The notes under the pieces are model-generated. The model saw nothing but the letters and a program-made list of their open reading frames with translations. It had not been told where the DNA came from and made no database searches. The translations under genes were made by a program, and so were the position numbers. A DNA stretch of 64,000 nt from Calliphora vicina (taxonomy: Eukaryota; Arthropoda; Insecta; Diptera; Calliphoridae), in contig NC_088783.1 of the NCBI RefSeq assembly GCF_958450345.1, forward strand, positions 102,481,302 to 102,545,301, given 5' to 3'. Shown piece by piece: positions 22,340 to 32,357 of this stretch. How positions within the stretch are numbered: the stretch's first letter is position 1; each line of letters starts with the position of its first letter.

Positions 22340-24137
22340 CGCCCCCGAGAAGTTAACAAACTCTGGCCAACAAACTTTTTTGGTTTTACTCATTTTTAAG
22401 AGAGTAAATAACAAATTCTCTCTGAGAATAATTTGCAGCAGAGAAAATTGAGTGTTTTCTGCTTCAGACCGAATTTTAAGTGCTGCCAAGTTTAAATACA
22501 CGCATTTACTACTTAATTTATATAAACTATCAAATAACAGTGAATGCCTGTTCTTCTTCATTTTTGTTCATGGGAGAGAATTTTCGGCCTCTAACAAACT
22601 TTTATTCATTTTCTAACAAACTTTAAGTAACTTTAACTAAATTTGTAATTTATTTAAAAATTTATTTAAAATGATAATAAAAAATTAAATAAATTACATT
22701 TTTAATTTATATATTAAAAAAATGTTATGTTAAAAAACACTCATATTATATATGCTTCAAAAGCAAATAATAACGTTTATACAAAAAAATCACTCAAACG
22801 ACTTTTTAGCCTATTGTTAAAAAATAGGGACTTGTGCCAAAATTTGGAAAACGGGACGTGATAGGGCATGGTCTAGGCTACATTCCCCCATACTTGTTTT
22901 TTTCCTGTACGGATAGGCGTTCGAACAAATTTTTCAAAAAACTGTTTTTTGAAAAATCACTCAAACTATTTGGGGACATATAGGGCAAGAATGGTTATTT
23001 GTGCCAAAATTTGGAAAACGGGACGTGATAGGGCATGGTCTTGGCTACATTCCCCCATACTTGGTTTTTTCCTGTACGGATAGGCGTTCGAACAAATTTT
23101 TCAAAAAACTGTTTTTTGAAAAATAACTCAAACTATTTGGGGACATATAGGGCAAGAATGGTTATTTGTGCCAAAATTTGGAAAACGGGACGTGATAGGG
23201 CATGATCTTGGCTACATTCCCCCATACTTGGTTTTTTCCTGTACGGATAGGCGTTCGAACAAATTTTTCAAAAAACTGTTTTTTGAAAAATCACTCAAAC
23301 TATTTGGGGACATATAGGCCAAGATTGGTTATTTGTGCCAAAATTTGGAAAACGGGACGTGATAGGGCATGGTCTTGGCTACATTCCCCCATACTTGGTT
23401 TTTTCCTGTACGGATAGGCGTTCGAACAAATTTTTCAAAAAACTGTTTTTTGAAAAATCACTCAAACTATTTGGGGACATATAGGGCAAGAATGGTTATT
23501 TGTGCCAAAATTTGGAAAACGGGACGTGATAGGGAATGGTCTTGGCTACATTTCCCAATACTTGGTTTTTTCCTGTACGGATAGGCGTTCGAACAAATTT
23601 TTCAAAAAACTGTTTTTTGAAAAATCACTCAAACTATTTGGGGACATATAGGGCAAGAATGGTTATTTGTGCCAAAATTTGGAAAACGGGACGTGATAGG
23701 GCATGGTCTTGGCTACATTCCCCCATACTTGGTTTTTTCCTGTACGGATAGGCGTTCGAACAAATTTTTCAAAAAACTGTTTTTTGAAAAATCACTCAAA
23801 CTATTTGGGGACATATAGGGCAAGAATGGTTATTTGTGCCAAAATTTGGAAAACGGGACGTGATAGGGCATGGTCTTGGCTACATTCCCCCATACTTGGT
23901 TTTTTCCTGTACGGATAGGCGTTCGAACAAATTTTTCAAAAAACTGTTTTTTGAAAAATCACTCAAACTATTTGGGGACATATAGGGCAAGAATGGTTAT
24001 TTGTGCCAAAATTTGGAAAACGGGACGTGATAGGGCATGGTCTTGGCTACATTCCCCCATACTTGTTTTTTTCCTGTACGGATAGGCGTTCGAACAAATT
24101 TTTCAAAAAACTGTTTTTTGAAAAATCACTCAAACGA
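22340..24137 (+). mobile_element. Satellite-bearing repeat element, copy A1
   Basis: Unique left part (GTTAACAAACTC..., TTACTC...AGAGAGTAAATAAC, GGGAGAGAATTTTCGGCCTC) followed by the 167-bp array. The whole unit matches 42132-43560 in reverse orientation, including the array edge GACTTTTTAGCCTATTG. The left part is diverged but alignable to 49072-49400 and 50751-51080. Terminal palindromic segments plus internal tandem units recall Helentron/DINE-1 or foldback elements; I cannot decide between them. Confidence 0.6.
22834..24137 (+). repeat. 167-bp tandem array (satellite A), 7.8 units
   Basis: Units begin GTGCCAAAATTTGG at 22834, 23001, 23168, 23335, 23502, 23669, 23836 and 24003, exactly 167 bp apart, with very few differences. 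Each unit holds GGATAGGCGTTCGAAC and an inverted pair TTTTTCAAAAAACTG / TTTTTTGAAAAATC. The identical 71-residue frames in each unit are artefacts of the repeat. Confidence 0.95.
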
Positions 24138-24377
24138 TTAAATTGTGTTATATTCAGTATTGTCATCTGAAAAATTTTAAATAATAGTCGAATATATGGA
24201 AATTGACATCAGAGTAGGTAGCTATAAATCGATTTTTTATTTAAATTTTTGTTTAGAAAATTAGAATTTATCTCATTGATAAAAATAGGAAACATATATT
24301 TTTACGTTGAAATATGGTAAAAAGGACGAAAAATGTATAATTAAAAAATTTAAAAAATATACTTTTCAAAAATCGAA

Positions 24378-24510
24378 GGTCCTGATTCAGATATACGAAA
24401 TGAAAATACTTTTCAAATTTCTGTATGAAAATCACACAGTTTTTAAATAATTTTTGAGTGTTTTTCATACAAAATTTTTAAAGTTTGTATTCCTTTCCGA
24501 ATCAGGCCCT
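24378..24510. mobile_element. Short inverted-repeat element
   Basis: GGTCCTGATTCAGA at the left is mirrored by CCGAATCAGGCCC at the right, about 133 bp. Inner arms include ATTTCTGTATGAAAATC and TTTTTCATACAAAA. MITE-like; target duplication unclear. Confidence 0.4.
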
Positions 24511-24642
24511 AAAAGTTGATTTTAAGTTTAATACAAAACCCTACTACTGAACTTCGGGTAAAACACGTGAGTTAAATACTCATAAAACAATTAAACTAAA
24601 TATTATCCAACTCTGTGTGCAGCCATGTGGCAACCAACTCAT

Positions 24643-24655
24643 ATTTTATATAAAA
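24643..24655 (+). promoter_or_regulatory. Possible TATA box for small-gene copy 2
   Basis: TTTTATATAAAAG lies about 110 bp before the ATG at 24763. TATA-like words are frequent in AT-rich DNA, so position relative to the gene is the only support. Confidence 0.2.
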
Positions 24656-24762
24656 GTAATGCCAAGTTAAACATACAGTGTGGCAACATTATATTTTAAA
24701 AATTTTAAATAACGTTAGTACTAGCCTGAGTTTCATAATCGTAGTAACAACCGACAAAGAAG

Positions 24763-25074
24763 ATGGTAAGTGTAATTTTTTTTCTATTTTATCTTTAATT
24801 TAATAAACTAAAAAAAATATATTATTTGCAGAATTTTTCAAAGTGCCCCCACTGCGGAATGGGGTTAAAACTCCAAATTAAGAAGGGTTACCCCCCACAG
24901 GCACAGCCTTACCCGCATGTACCTATGTACCCGCAGCCATATCAACAGGTGTATTATCACCCCACAAGTGCACAAGTGCATAATGCGCAGCCGGTGCCAC
25001 TACAGCCTGCCCCAGTGCATAATGCACAGCCGGTGCCACTCCAGCCTGCGCAACCGCAGCCGGCGCCAATTTAA
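24763..25074 (+). CDS. Tiny two-exon gene, CxxC + Pro/Gln-rich tail (copy 2)
   Basis: Model join(24763..24765,24832..25074), 81 residues. ATG is followed at once by GTAAGTG; the 66-bp intron ends in TTTGCAG. Exon 2 starts N-F-S-K-C-P-H-C-G-M-G, then LQIKKGYPPQ, a Tyr/Pro-rich stretch (MYPQPYQQVYYHP) and two copies of VHNAQPVPLQPA, ending PQPAPI. It shares intron position and length, the CPHC pair and the basic IKKG with copy 1 (minus, 1651-1950). Codons here are GC-richer than the surroundings, and the frame is uninterrupted, suggesting recent constraint or recent origin. AATAAA at 25109-25114 follows the stop. No transmembrane or signal segment. Function unknown. Confidence 0.6.
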
Positions 25075-25169
25075 ATTCTTTTTATGTGTGTAAATTGTTT
25101 TTTTTTTAAATAAAAATTATTTTTTTTCCAAAATGCATAATATGCATTATTTTATAATTTCTAAAGGAT

Positions 25170-26935
25170 TTTATAAAGGAAATGGGATTTTCTTTAAAAA
25201 ATCCCATTGTCGAAAGTACAACGAGATTTTCTAAAGAAAATCTGATGTACAACAAGATTTTCTAAAGAAATCTCATGCACAATGGGATTTTCTATAGAAT
25301 TTCTAAAGAAAATCGAAAGTACAAAGATTTTTTAAAGAAAATCTTATGTACAACAAGATTTTCTAAAGAAAATCCCATGTACAACAAGATTTTCTAAAGA
25401 AATCTCATGTACAATGGGATTTTCTAAACAGAATCTCATGTACAACAAGATTTTCTAAAGAAAATCCCATGTACAAGATTTTCTTTAGAATATCCCATGT
25501 ACAACAAGATTTTCTAAAGAAATCTCATGTACAATGGGATTTTCTAAACAAAATCCCATTTTTTAAAGAAAATCTGATGTACAACAAGATTTTCTAAAGA
25601 AATCTCATGTACAACAAGATTTTCTAAAGAAAATCTCATGTACAACAAGATTTTCTAAAGAAAATCCCATGTAGAACAAGATTTTTTAAAGAATATCTGA
25701 TGTACATCAAGATTTTCTAAGGAAAATCTCATGTACAACAAGATTTTCTAAAGATAATCTCATGTACATGGGATATTAGAAAATCTTGTTGTACATGGGA
25801 TATTCTAAAGAAAATCCCATGTACAAGATTTTCTTTAGAATATCCCATGTACATGAGAATATCTTGTTGTACATGAGATTCTGTTTAGAAAATCCCATTG
25901 TACATGAGATTTCTTTAGAAAATCTTGTTGTACATGGGATTTTCTTTAGAAAATCTTGTAGTACATAAGATTTTCCTTAGAAAATCTTGATGTACATCAG
26001 ATATTCTTTAAAAAATCTTGTTCTACATGGGATTTTCTTTAGAAAATCTTGTTGTACATGAGATTTTCTAAGAAAATCTTGTACAAGGGATGTACATAAG
26101 ACTTTCTTTAGAAAATCTTGTACATGCGATTTTCTTTAGAAAATCTTGTACATGAGATTTTCTTTAGAAAATCTTGTACATGAGATTTTCTAAAGAAAAT
26201 CTTGTACATGAGATTTTCTAAAGAAAATCTTGTTGTACATGAGATTTTCTAAAGAAAATCTTGTTCATTAGATTTTCTACTTGTATATGAGATTTTCTTT
26301 AGAAAATCTTGTTGTACATCGGATTTTCTATAGAAAATCTTGTTCTACATGAGATTTTCTAAAGTAAATCTTGTTGTACATGAGATTTTCTTTAGAAAAT
26401 CTTGTTGTACATGGGATATTCTTTAGAAAATCTTGTTGTACATGGGATTTTCTTTAGAAAATCTTGTCGTACATGAGATTTTCTTTAGAAAATCTCGTTG
26501 TACATGGGATTTTCTAAAGAAAATATTGTTGTACATGAGATTTTCTAAAGAAAATCTTGTTCATTAGATTTTCTAACGAAAATCTTGTTCATTAGATTTT
26601 CTACTTGTATATGAGATTTTCTTTAGAAAATCTTGTTGTACATCGGATTTTCTATAGAAAATCTTGTTGTACATTAGATTTTCTAAAGAAAATCTTGTTG
26701 TACATGAGATTTTCTTTAGAAAATCTTGTTGTACATGGGATTTTCTAAAGAAAATCTTGTTGTTCATTAGATTTTCTTTAGAAAATCTTGTTGTACATGA
26801 GATTTTCTAAAGAAAATCTTGTTCATTAGATTTTCTAACGAAAATCTTGTTGTTCATTAGATTTTCTACTTGTATATGAAAATCTTGTTGTACATGAGAT
26901 TTTCTAACGAAAATCTTGTTGTTTGTTGTAGTAAA
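25170..26935. repeat. Palindromic minisatellite, about 31-bp unit
   Basis: Dozens of variants of GATTTTCTTTAGAAAATC followed by TTGTTGTACATG. The unit core is itself palindromic. From 25170 to about 25760 the linker reads ATGTACAACAAG; from there to 26935 it reads CTTGTTGTACAT, so the array is two arms in opposite orientation. It begins about 100 bp past the stop of small-gene copy 2. Short peptide frames inside are artefacts. Confidence 0.9.
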
Positions 26936-26939
26936 CAAA

Positions 26940-28055
26940 TTTACATTTTCAATTTGTCATGTTTATTATCAAACATGTTTCAAAAAGATTCAGCAAATCG
27001 ATTATATACGATAGTCGTTTTTTCGACTATTTGAGATAACTTAATCTTTTTTGCGACCAAAAAGTCGAGGTCGATTGTTTGATAGTCGACTTAAATGAAA
27101 TTAATAATCTGGCATCACCTAAAGAAAATAAAATATTTAATTAAACTAGGATCGAGGATCGAAATTCGACAACTTTTAAAAAGCTTTTTACCACTTTTAT
27201 GAAAAGAATTAAAAAAAAAATTATTGTGCATATATAGAGAAAATAACCTTTTAAACCATATATGTTTCATTAATATTGGTGGACAATAACATACTTAAAA
27301 GTGTACCACAAAAGAAGTTTGGCCTGTTTATATATAAGATTTTTTTTTTGTTATGGGAATAGGTAAGTGTTTTTTTCTCTACTTTAATAAAATAATTAAT
27401 ATTTTATATTATATTTATTCTTTTAGGTAAACTAAATTTATATTGTGGCAGCTATAATTTGGAGCGTCGGGAAGGAGAAGGTCTGAAAGGAGCTAGAAGG
27501 AGCTGTTGATAAGGTTAGCTTGGTATTGAAATGGGAGCTATCAACACCACAAAATTATTAAAATGCAAATTGTTTCTACGATCTTGATTTATTCCATAAT
27601 TTGTTGGTGTTGATAGCTCTCTTGTAATTAAGCACAAAAACGTTAAAATGTTTGCCTGCTTTCTCTTAGTTTAGTAGTTATAGGAATTTAGAGTCAATAT
27701 ATATAATAGTAAATTTCTCATATATTTAGAAAATGATCTGATCATTATGGGTATCATAGAATAGTGCATCAAAATACCTTTTATATGATATATAATATGG
27801 TACTGTTTATTAACATTATGAACCAAAAATTCCTTTTTGAATTTATATGACAGTACTTCAAGAAATTTTGATATACAGAAAAAGTGATTTTAGCAAAGCC
27901 GGTGTCCGATACACCCCAGAGTTTTAAGTCCATTCGCACGGCCGAAGGCCGGCAATCAATGTTGTTTGTTAAGATTTTGGAAAAAAATGCAGCGCCAATG
28001 CGGAAGGAATATTTAATAAAAAAATGAATTTGTTTATACAGTTGCTTGAAGGATT
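26940..28055. other. Intergenic; one hairpin
   Basis: Contains a 27.0-kb patch of TCGACT/AGTCGA words like those of the MITE at 41408, and the hairpin at 27533-27625. No coding sequence supported. Confidence 0.4.
27533..27625. repeat. Hairpin, GAGCTATCAACACC arms
   Basis: GAGCTATCAACACCACAAA is mirrored by TTTGTTGGTGTTGATAGCTC about 60 bp later. The loop phrase AAATTATTAAAAT...GATCTTGATTTAT recurs near 29480-29520, so this is a dispersed repeat. Confidence 0.5.
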
Positions 28056-28059
28056 TCTA

Positions 28060-28487
28060 TAAACCTATACTAAAGACTTTTTAAAATTAATAAAGCCTGA
28101 TACTTGATTTTCACCACGTTCAACACCGAATATATCCAGACTCGGGAGATAAGAGGCCTCCAATATGGCAATACAGTCTGTGGCACTCATAATACCATTC
28201 ATACGCCGAAGCATACCGGGCTCATTGTCACGAAAACATCCCCAAACCATGATTAATCCAATTCACAAAATCTATTTGGGGACAAAACTGTTCACATGTA
28301 TCTTCGTTCAGATGTGACCCAAAAAACGAATAAAAGGTCCGTTAGTTTCAGAGTGAGCTACCAGATAATAGTAAATAGAGTGCTTAACAATTAACAAAAG
28401 AAAAATGTTATCAGATCAGTTGTTATGTGCAAGATATAATGTGTAAACTAAAATTTCAACTATTCGTGAACACTTTTGTCCCTTACT
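28060..28487 (-). pseudogene. Tc1-like element fragment
   Basis: Minus strand frame MVWGCFRDNEPGMLRRMNGI contains the WGCF core of Tc1 transposases. The element end CAGTAAGGGACAAAAGTGTT (reverse strand) lies at 28487, followed by TA. The other end, the catalytic Asp/Glu region and the DNA-binding part are missing. Confidence 0.6.
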
Positions 28488-28540
28488 GTATGTATGGTGA
28501 AGAGTATACAAATATTTAATTTTTGTATATAAATATTAAA

Positions 28541-28653
28541 GGCCGTATTCATAAACAATTTTTAAATTTAAACAACGTTTTAAAATCCAACTTTGTATGG
28601 AAATTTTGTTTTAAAACATTTTTTAAATTTAAATTTTTTTATGAATATGGGGG
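28541..28653. mobile_element. Hairpin MITE with TTTGTATGGAAATTT loop (1)
   Basis: Arms GTATTCATAAACAATTTTTA...GTTTTAAAA and the imperfect mirror TTTTAAAAC...TTATGAATATGGGGG surround the loop TTTGTATGGAAATTT. The same loop occurs at 29566-29680 and 61918-62033. Confidence 0.55.
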
Positions 28654-28684
28654 TAAGTAAATAATTCTTATTATATAACACCTA

Positions 28685-29200
28685 CAGTGCACTCGCGATA
28701 ACGTGAACACCGTCTAACGTGAACACCGCCTAACATGAACAAGCTTTTGATTACATTGACTACTCTGTAACGTGAACAAACTCAGAAAGCTCTATAACGT
28801 GAACAATTTTTTTTCACTGCATTTGTTTTTTAAGCTGACTGAAACACTGAAATAGATACATTAAATTCGATTTTTAAAGTTTTGGGAATCCCCTTATATA
28901 AAAAATGTGTTTTTATCCTCTAAATTAATTTTTTTTGTATAGCAACGAATGAGTAATTTTATTTGCTATGTAATTTTATTTCAATGTATATTTTCTCGTG
29001 ATCTTGTTTTGCTTTGTAATGCATTTTAATCAATAATTTTTGATTAATATTTTAATAATGAAAATAATAATAAAATAATTTCACGTTCAAGCGTGTAAAT
29101 TTTATATTTTTCCATGAAATTCGACAATCGCTAACGTGAACAATTTCACTAACATGAACTCCCTTGGTTTTAATTAGTTCACGTTACCGCGAGTGCACTG
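28685..29200. mobile_element. Tigger/pogo-like MITE
   Basis: TA on both sides (28683-28684, 29201-29202). Ends CAGTGCACTCGCGATAACGT and ACGTTACCGCGAGTGCACTG are inverted. The element of 516 bp has no transposase, and repeats TAACGTGAAC several times inside both ends. CAGTG...TCGCG termini with TA duplication match the Tigger/pogo group as I know it. Confidence 0.7.
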
Positions 29201-29565
29201 TATTTTGTAACATTAATTTTTTAAATATGTGAATTCTTAATTGGATTGTTTGTTTTTTCAAAAAAACCGACAAATTGCACAAAAAAAAGTAGGTAGTTTA
29301 ATTTTTTCCGATTTTTTGACGATTTCAAAAATATTTTGCCGATTTTGACGATTTTTTAGTGCAATTTTGGCAATTTTATACCAAAATTATCTAGCAACAG
29401 TGCCGGCAATACAAAAAAATATGAATTAACTGATAAAAAATTATGAAAATATAAACTGTTACTGAGATCTTGATTTGTTCCAAAATTATTAAAATTCAAG
29501 CTGTTTCGCCGATCTTGATTTATACCGAACTTTCTATAATAATGGAACTAGAAACAAGAAATTAA

Positions 29566-29680
29566 GGCCTTATTCATAATCAATGAATACATTTTTTACA
29601 GGTTTATAAAACAAATTTTATATGGAAATTCTGTTTTATAAACCTTTTACAAAAGTAAAAATTGATTATTAATAAGGGGG
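29566..29680. mobile_element. Hairpin MITE with TTTATATGGAAATTC loop (2)
   Basis: Left GGCCTTATTCATAATCAAT and right ATTGATTATTAATAAGGGGG; the inner arms are AGGTTTATAAAACA and TGTTTTATAAACCT around the loop. Same type as 28541 and 61918. Confidence 0.55.
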
Positions 29681-29734
29681 TAGTATATCGTCACCTGAAA
29701 CGCAAAAAGCTCTAACTTACGTTTTACTAATTGT

Positions 29735-30088
29735 CCGTCCTAAATAACTTACATACAAGATTCTAAGAAAAAAACCGGGAAAATCTAGATTTTTGGTCTA
29801 TTTTTGAATATGGTCCATTGCAACAATAAGGCTGTAGTAAGTTGGACCTACAATGGGTCAAAATCGGGAAAAATATTTTTTAACCCGAATTTTTTTTCAT
29901 CAACAATTTTTTTTTTTCATAAATTATTTTTCCAAAAAAAAAAAAATTTTAAAAATTAAACTTAAAAAATAAAAAATTGGAAAAAAAATTAAATTTTGTT
30001 TACCTTAAAATATTAAAAAAAAATATTTTTAAGTATAATTTGGTGAAGGGTATATAAGATTCGGCACAGCCGAATATAGCTCTCTTGT
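29735..30088 (-). repeat. mini-me-like repeat, partial (1)
   Basis: Reverse-oriented: ends with GGTGAAGGGTATATAAGATT and the small palindrome ATTCGGCACAGCCGAAT, preceded by GTTGGACCTACAATGGGTCA and poly-T/A blocks. It lacks the microsatellite end. Confidence 0.6.
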
Positions 30089-30099
30089 TTTTAATCTGT

Positions 30100-30466
30100 A
30101 TCGGGATTACTAAGTCATTATTAATATACACAATATGGATATCTAATGATAGATATTTCAAAGTCCATTGCAAAAATGTATATACGGCTATAGTAATTTA
30201 GACCTACAATGGGCCAAAATCGGGAAAAATATTTTTTAACCCGAATTTATTTTTTTTCAGTAAAAAATTAAAAAAATAAAAATTTAGAGAATTAAAAAAA
30301 AAAATTTCAAAAACCAATTTTTTCACCAAAAAATTTTTTTCACTAAAAAAAATAAAAAAAAAATTTACAAAAGCATTTCAAGAAAAAAAATTTAAAATTT
30401 ATATTTTTGTGAAGGGTATATAAGATTTGGCACACCCGAATATAGGTCTCTTACTTGTTCCTATTT
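30100..30466 (-). repeat. mini-me-like repeat, partial (2)
   Basis: A second copy directly after the first in the same orientation, with AATATGGATATCTAATGATA, ACCTACAATGGGCC and the end GAAGGGTATATAAGATTTGG. Head-to-tail arrangement. Confidence 0.6.
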
Positions 30467-30469
30467 GAA

Positions 30470-30984
30470 TGCTACTTTTTGTATTATCTTTAATTGGTAT
30501 TGGTAAATCTTGTTAAATTTGTCCAAACTTGCCGTAAGATCAGACTCAGAAAAATGTTATTGAGCTAGATGACTAATGACTCCCAGTCCTTAATGGCATA
30601 GATCCCCAGGGCGTTAAAGGAGTCGCATCTATAATAGTTCAATAACGGTTATACATGTAACCTAGCTAAGAAATGTGGGCATCTGGTTTGACAAAACGAT
30701 GAGATTTATTTCAATTTGGCATCCAAAGTTCAATCGATTAAGGGCCATTATTACAACTTTCATTTAATGTTCGTAATAGTAAAAGGTGACTTTAATTAAA
30801 GTGAGGAATGAAGTGACCTTTAAAATTTTTCGATATTACAACTTCCTTGCAAAATAAAATAAATTTTTTCGATAATATGGAAGTACCAGAGAAAACACCG
30901 ATTACTTTTGATAATTAGTTGTCCATATTAGTTGTCCAAACAAATACATTTTAAAAATATTCTTTCGGTTGTAAACAAAGAATA
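30470..30984. other. No feature recognised
   Basis: Unique AT-rich sequence without a supported frame or repeat. Confidence 0.4.
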
Positions 30985-31520
30985 CTAAGAGCTATTTTTT
31001 GAGATCGTATTTAAATATAAATTATATTTAAGTTCTATTTAAATACGAAAATGAGTTTCTCAGTGCTTTTTTTAAATGATACATAAATGGCCAACATTGG
31101 CCATTTAAATTCTATTTAAGTTTCATAAACAACCATATGTTTTTGACAGCTGATTTTTGTTGTCTGTTTTTTTTCACTCAATTGTAGCGATTATTTTTTT
31201 TACAGCGTCTTGCAAAAACTACAATCCCGATGCGGGGCAGTTGGAACTTCTTTTGTGCATTTTCCTACCATTAATTTAATTGTTTAATAAACTTTTTTTT
31301 CTTATTGGGTAAAATGTATCAATTTTTGTTTTGGTTGAACAGCTGTTTTAAGCAAAACTATCGATACATTTTTGATATTTAGCAGTGCTACCATACTTTT
31401 ATCTTATTTAAATAAGAAAAATTATATAGCACTGAAAAACTCAAACTGTATTTAAATACCACTTAAATTTAAGTAAAAATTAACAAAATACGTATTTAAA
31501 TACGAAGTCAAAAACTGGGC
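30985..31520. mobile_element. Inverted-repeat element rich in TATTTAAATAC
   Basis: The first 90 bp (GATCGTATTTAAATA..., TATTTAAATACGAAAATGAG, CTCAGTGCT) are mirrored with mismatches at 31415-31520 (AGCACTGAAAAACTCA..., TATTTAAATACGAAGTC). No coding capacity, target duplication unclear. Confidence 0.45.
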
Positions 31521-31717
31521 ATAAGTAGTCCGACTCTCAATTTTTTTAAATTACTCTCTCACATATACGGGTACCGTGTGAGTTCAGAGAAATATAAACA
31601 AATGAAATGTCTTGAAATTTGAACTTTTAATTTTTGATAAAATAACGTCTTTTTACACATTATTACTTTAGCACATAAACTTGATCAAAAATTATATTTA
31701 TTTTTTGTTCTTTATAG

Positions 31718-32357
31718 GCAATTTACTGGAAACATTTAATTTGAAGAGTTTTACAACAGTAAGTTCTGGCGTTATATAATATAAATTGTATGTAGTATTA
31801 ATACAATTGGGCTATTCACATGGTCTGCTATTAGTCATATTGTCATAATGTCGTAATATATTATAATAGTTGTTGTGTTTTAAACAAAAAAAGTATTATT
31901 TTATGACAAAGCAATAAACATAGTTCAAATAGTGTTATTAGTTTAGAACTTTTTTGTTTGAAACACCAAAATTTGTTTAAACTATCATAATATATTACAA
32001 CATTATGACAATATGACTAAATAGTAGACCGTGTGAATACCCCAAATATACATATATTATGCAATTTTTTAATGAAATTTTGTATATTAAAAATCCATAA
32101 AAATGGTGTATATTAAAAAATCCATAAAAAATATTGAATATTAAAAAATCCATAAAAAATGGTAAATAAATAAATCCATGATGAAAATCTGGTTATTAAC
32201 GATAAAACGTAAGTTTTAAGTTTCAATAAAAATAAATTAAATATTTATGTAAAGAATTATTAGTTTTAAGTGAAAATATGTTATTAGAAACAAATAAATA
32301 GTTAATTAAAATAAATTATTAATATGCATTTTTTTGTTTGGCTTTTAGGAAATCAGG
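31718..32357 (+). other. Spliced 5' UTR of the MULE-like gene (predicted)
   Basis: TTCTTTATAG before 31718 looks like a 3' splice site. A 41-bp exon (31718-31758) ends before GTAAGTTC. The next acceptor TTGGCTTTTAG ends at 32348, nine bases before the ATG at 32358. So the transcript may have at least one more upstream exon. The intron holds a MITE (31809-32043). All is inferred from consensus splice signals. Confidence 0.45.
31809..32043. mobile_element. MITE in the predicted 5' UTR intron
   Basis: GGGCTATTCACATGGTCT at the left and AGACCGTGTGAATACCCC at the right; the inverted arms extend about 65 bp, including AGTCATATTGTCATAATG and CATTATGACAATATGACT. No coding content. Confidence 0.75.

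Larger units (their letters stand above)
24140..24700. other. Spacer upstream of small-gene copy 2
   Basis: AT-rich; holds one short inverted-repeat element (24378-24510) and, near the gene, a TATA-like word. Nothing else seen. Confidence 0.4.

Noticed and set aside
23202..24085. Five nearly identical 71-residue frames in tandem, seemingly a repeated gene family
   Set aside because: They are the translation of the 167-bp satellite unit; 167 is not a multiple of three, so each is a separate frame, and the same occurs on the opposite strand at 42122-43044.
25170..26935. CRISPR-like array of about 30-bp repeats
   Set aside because: There are no unique spacers: repeat and linker are both repeated, the unit is palindromic, and the context is eukaryotic.
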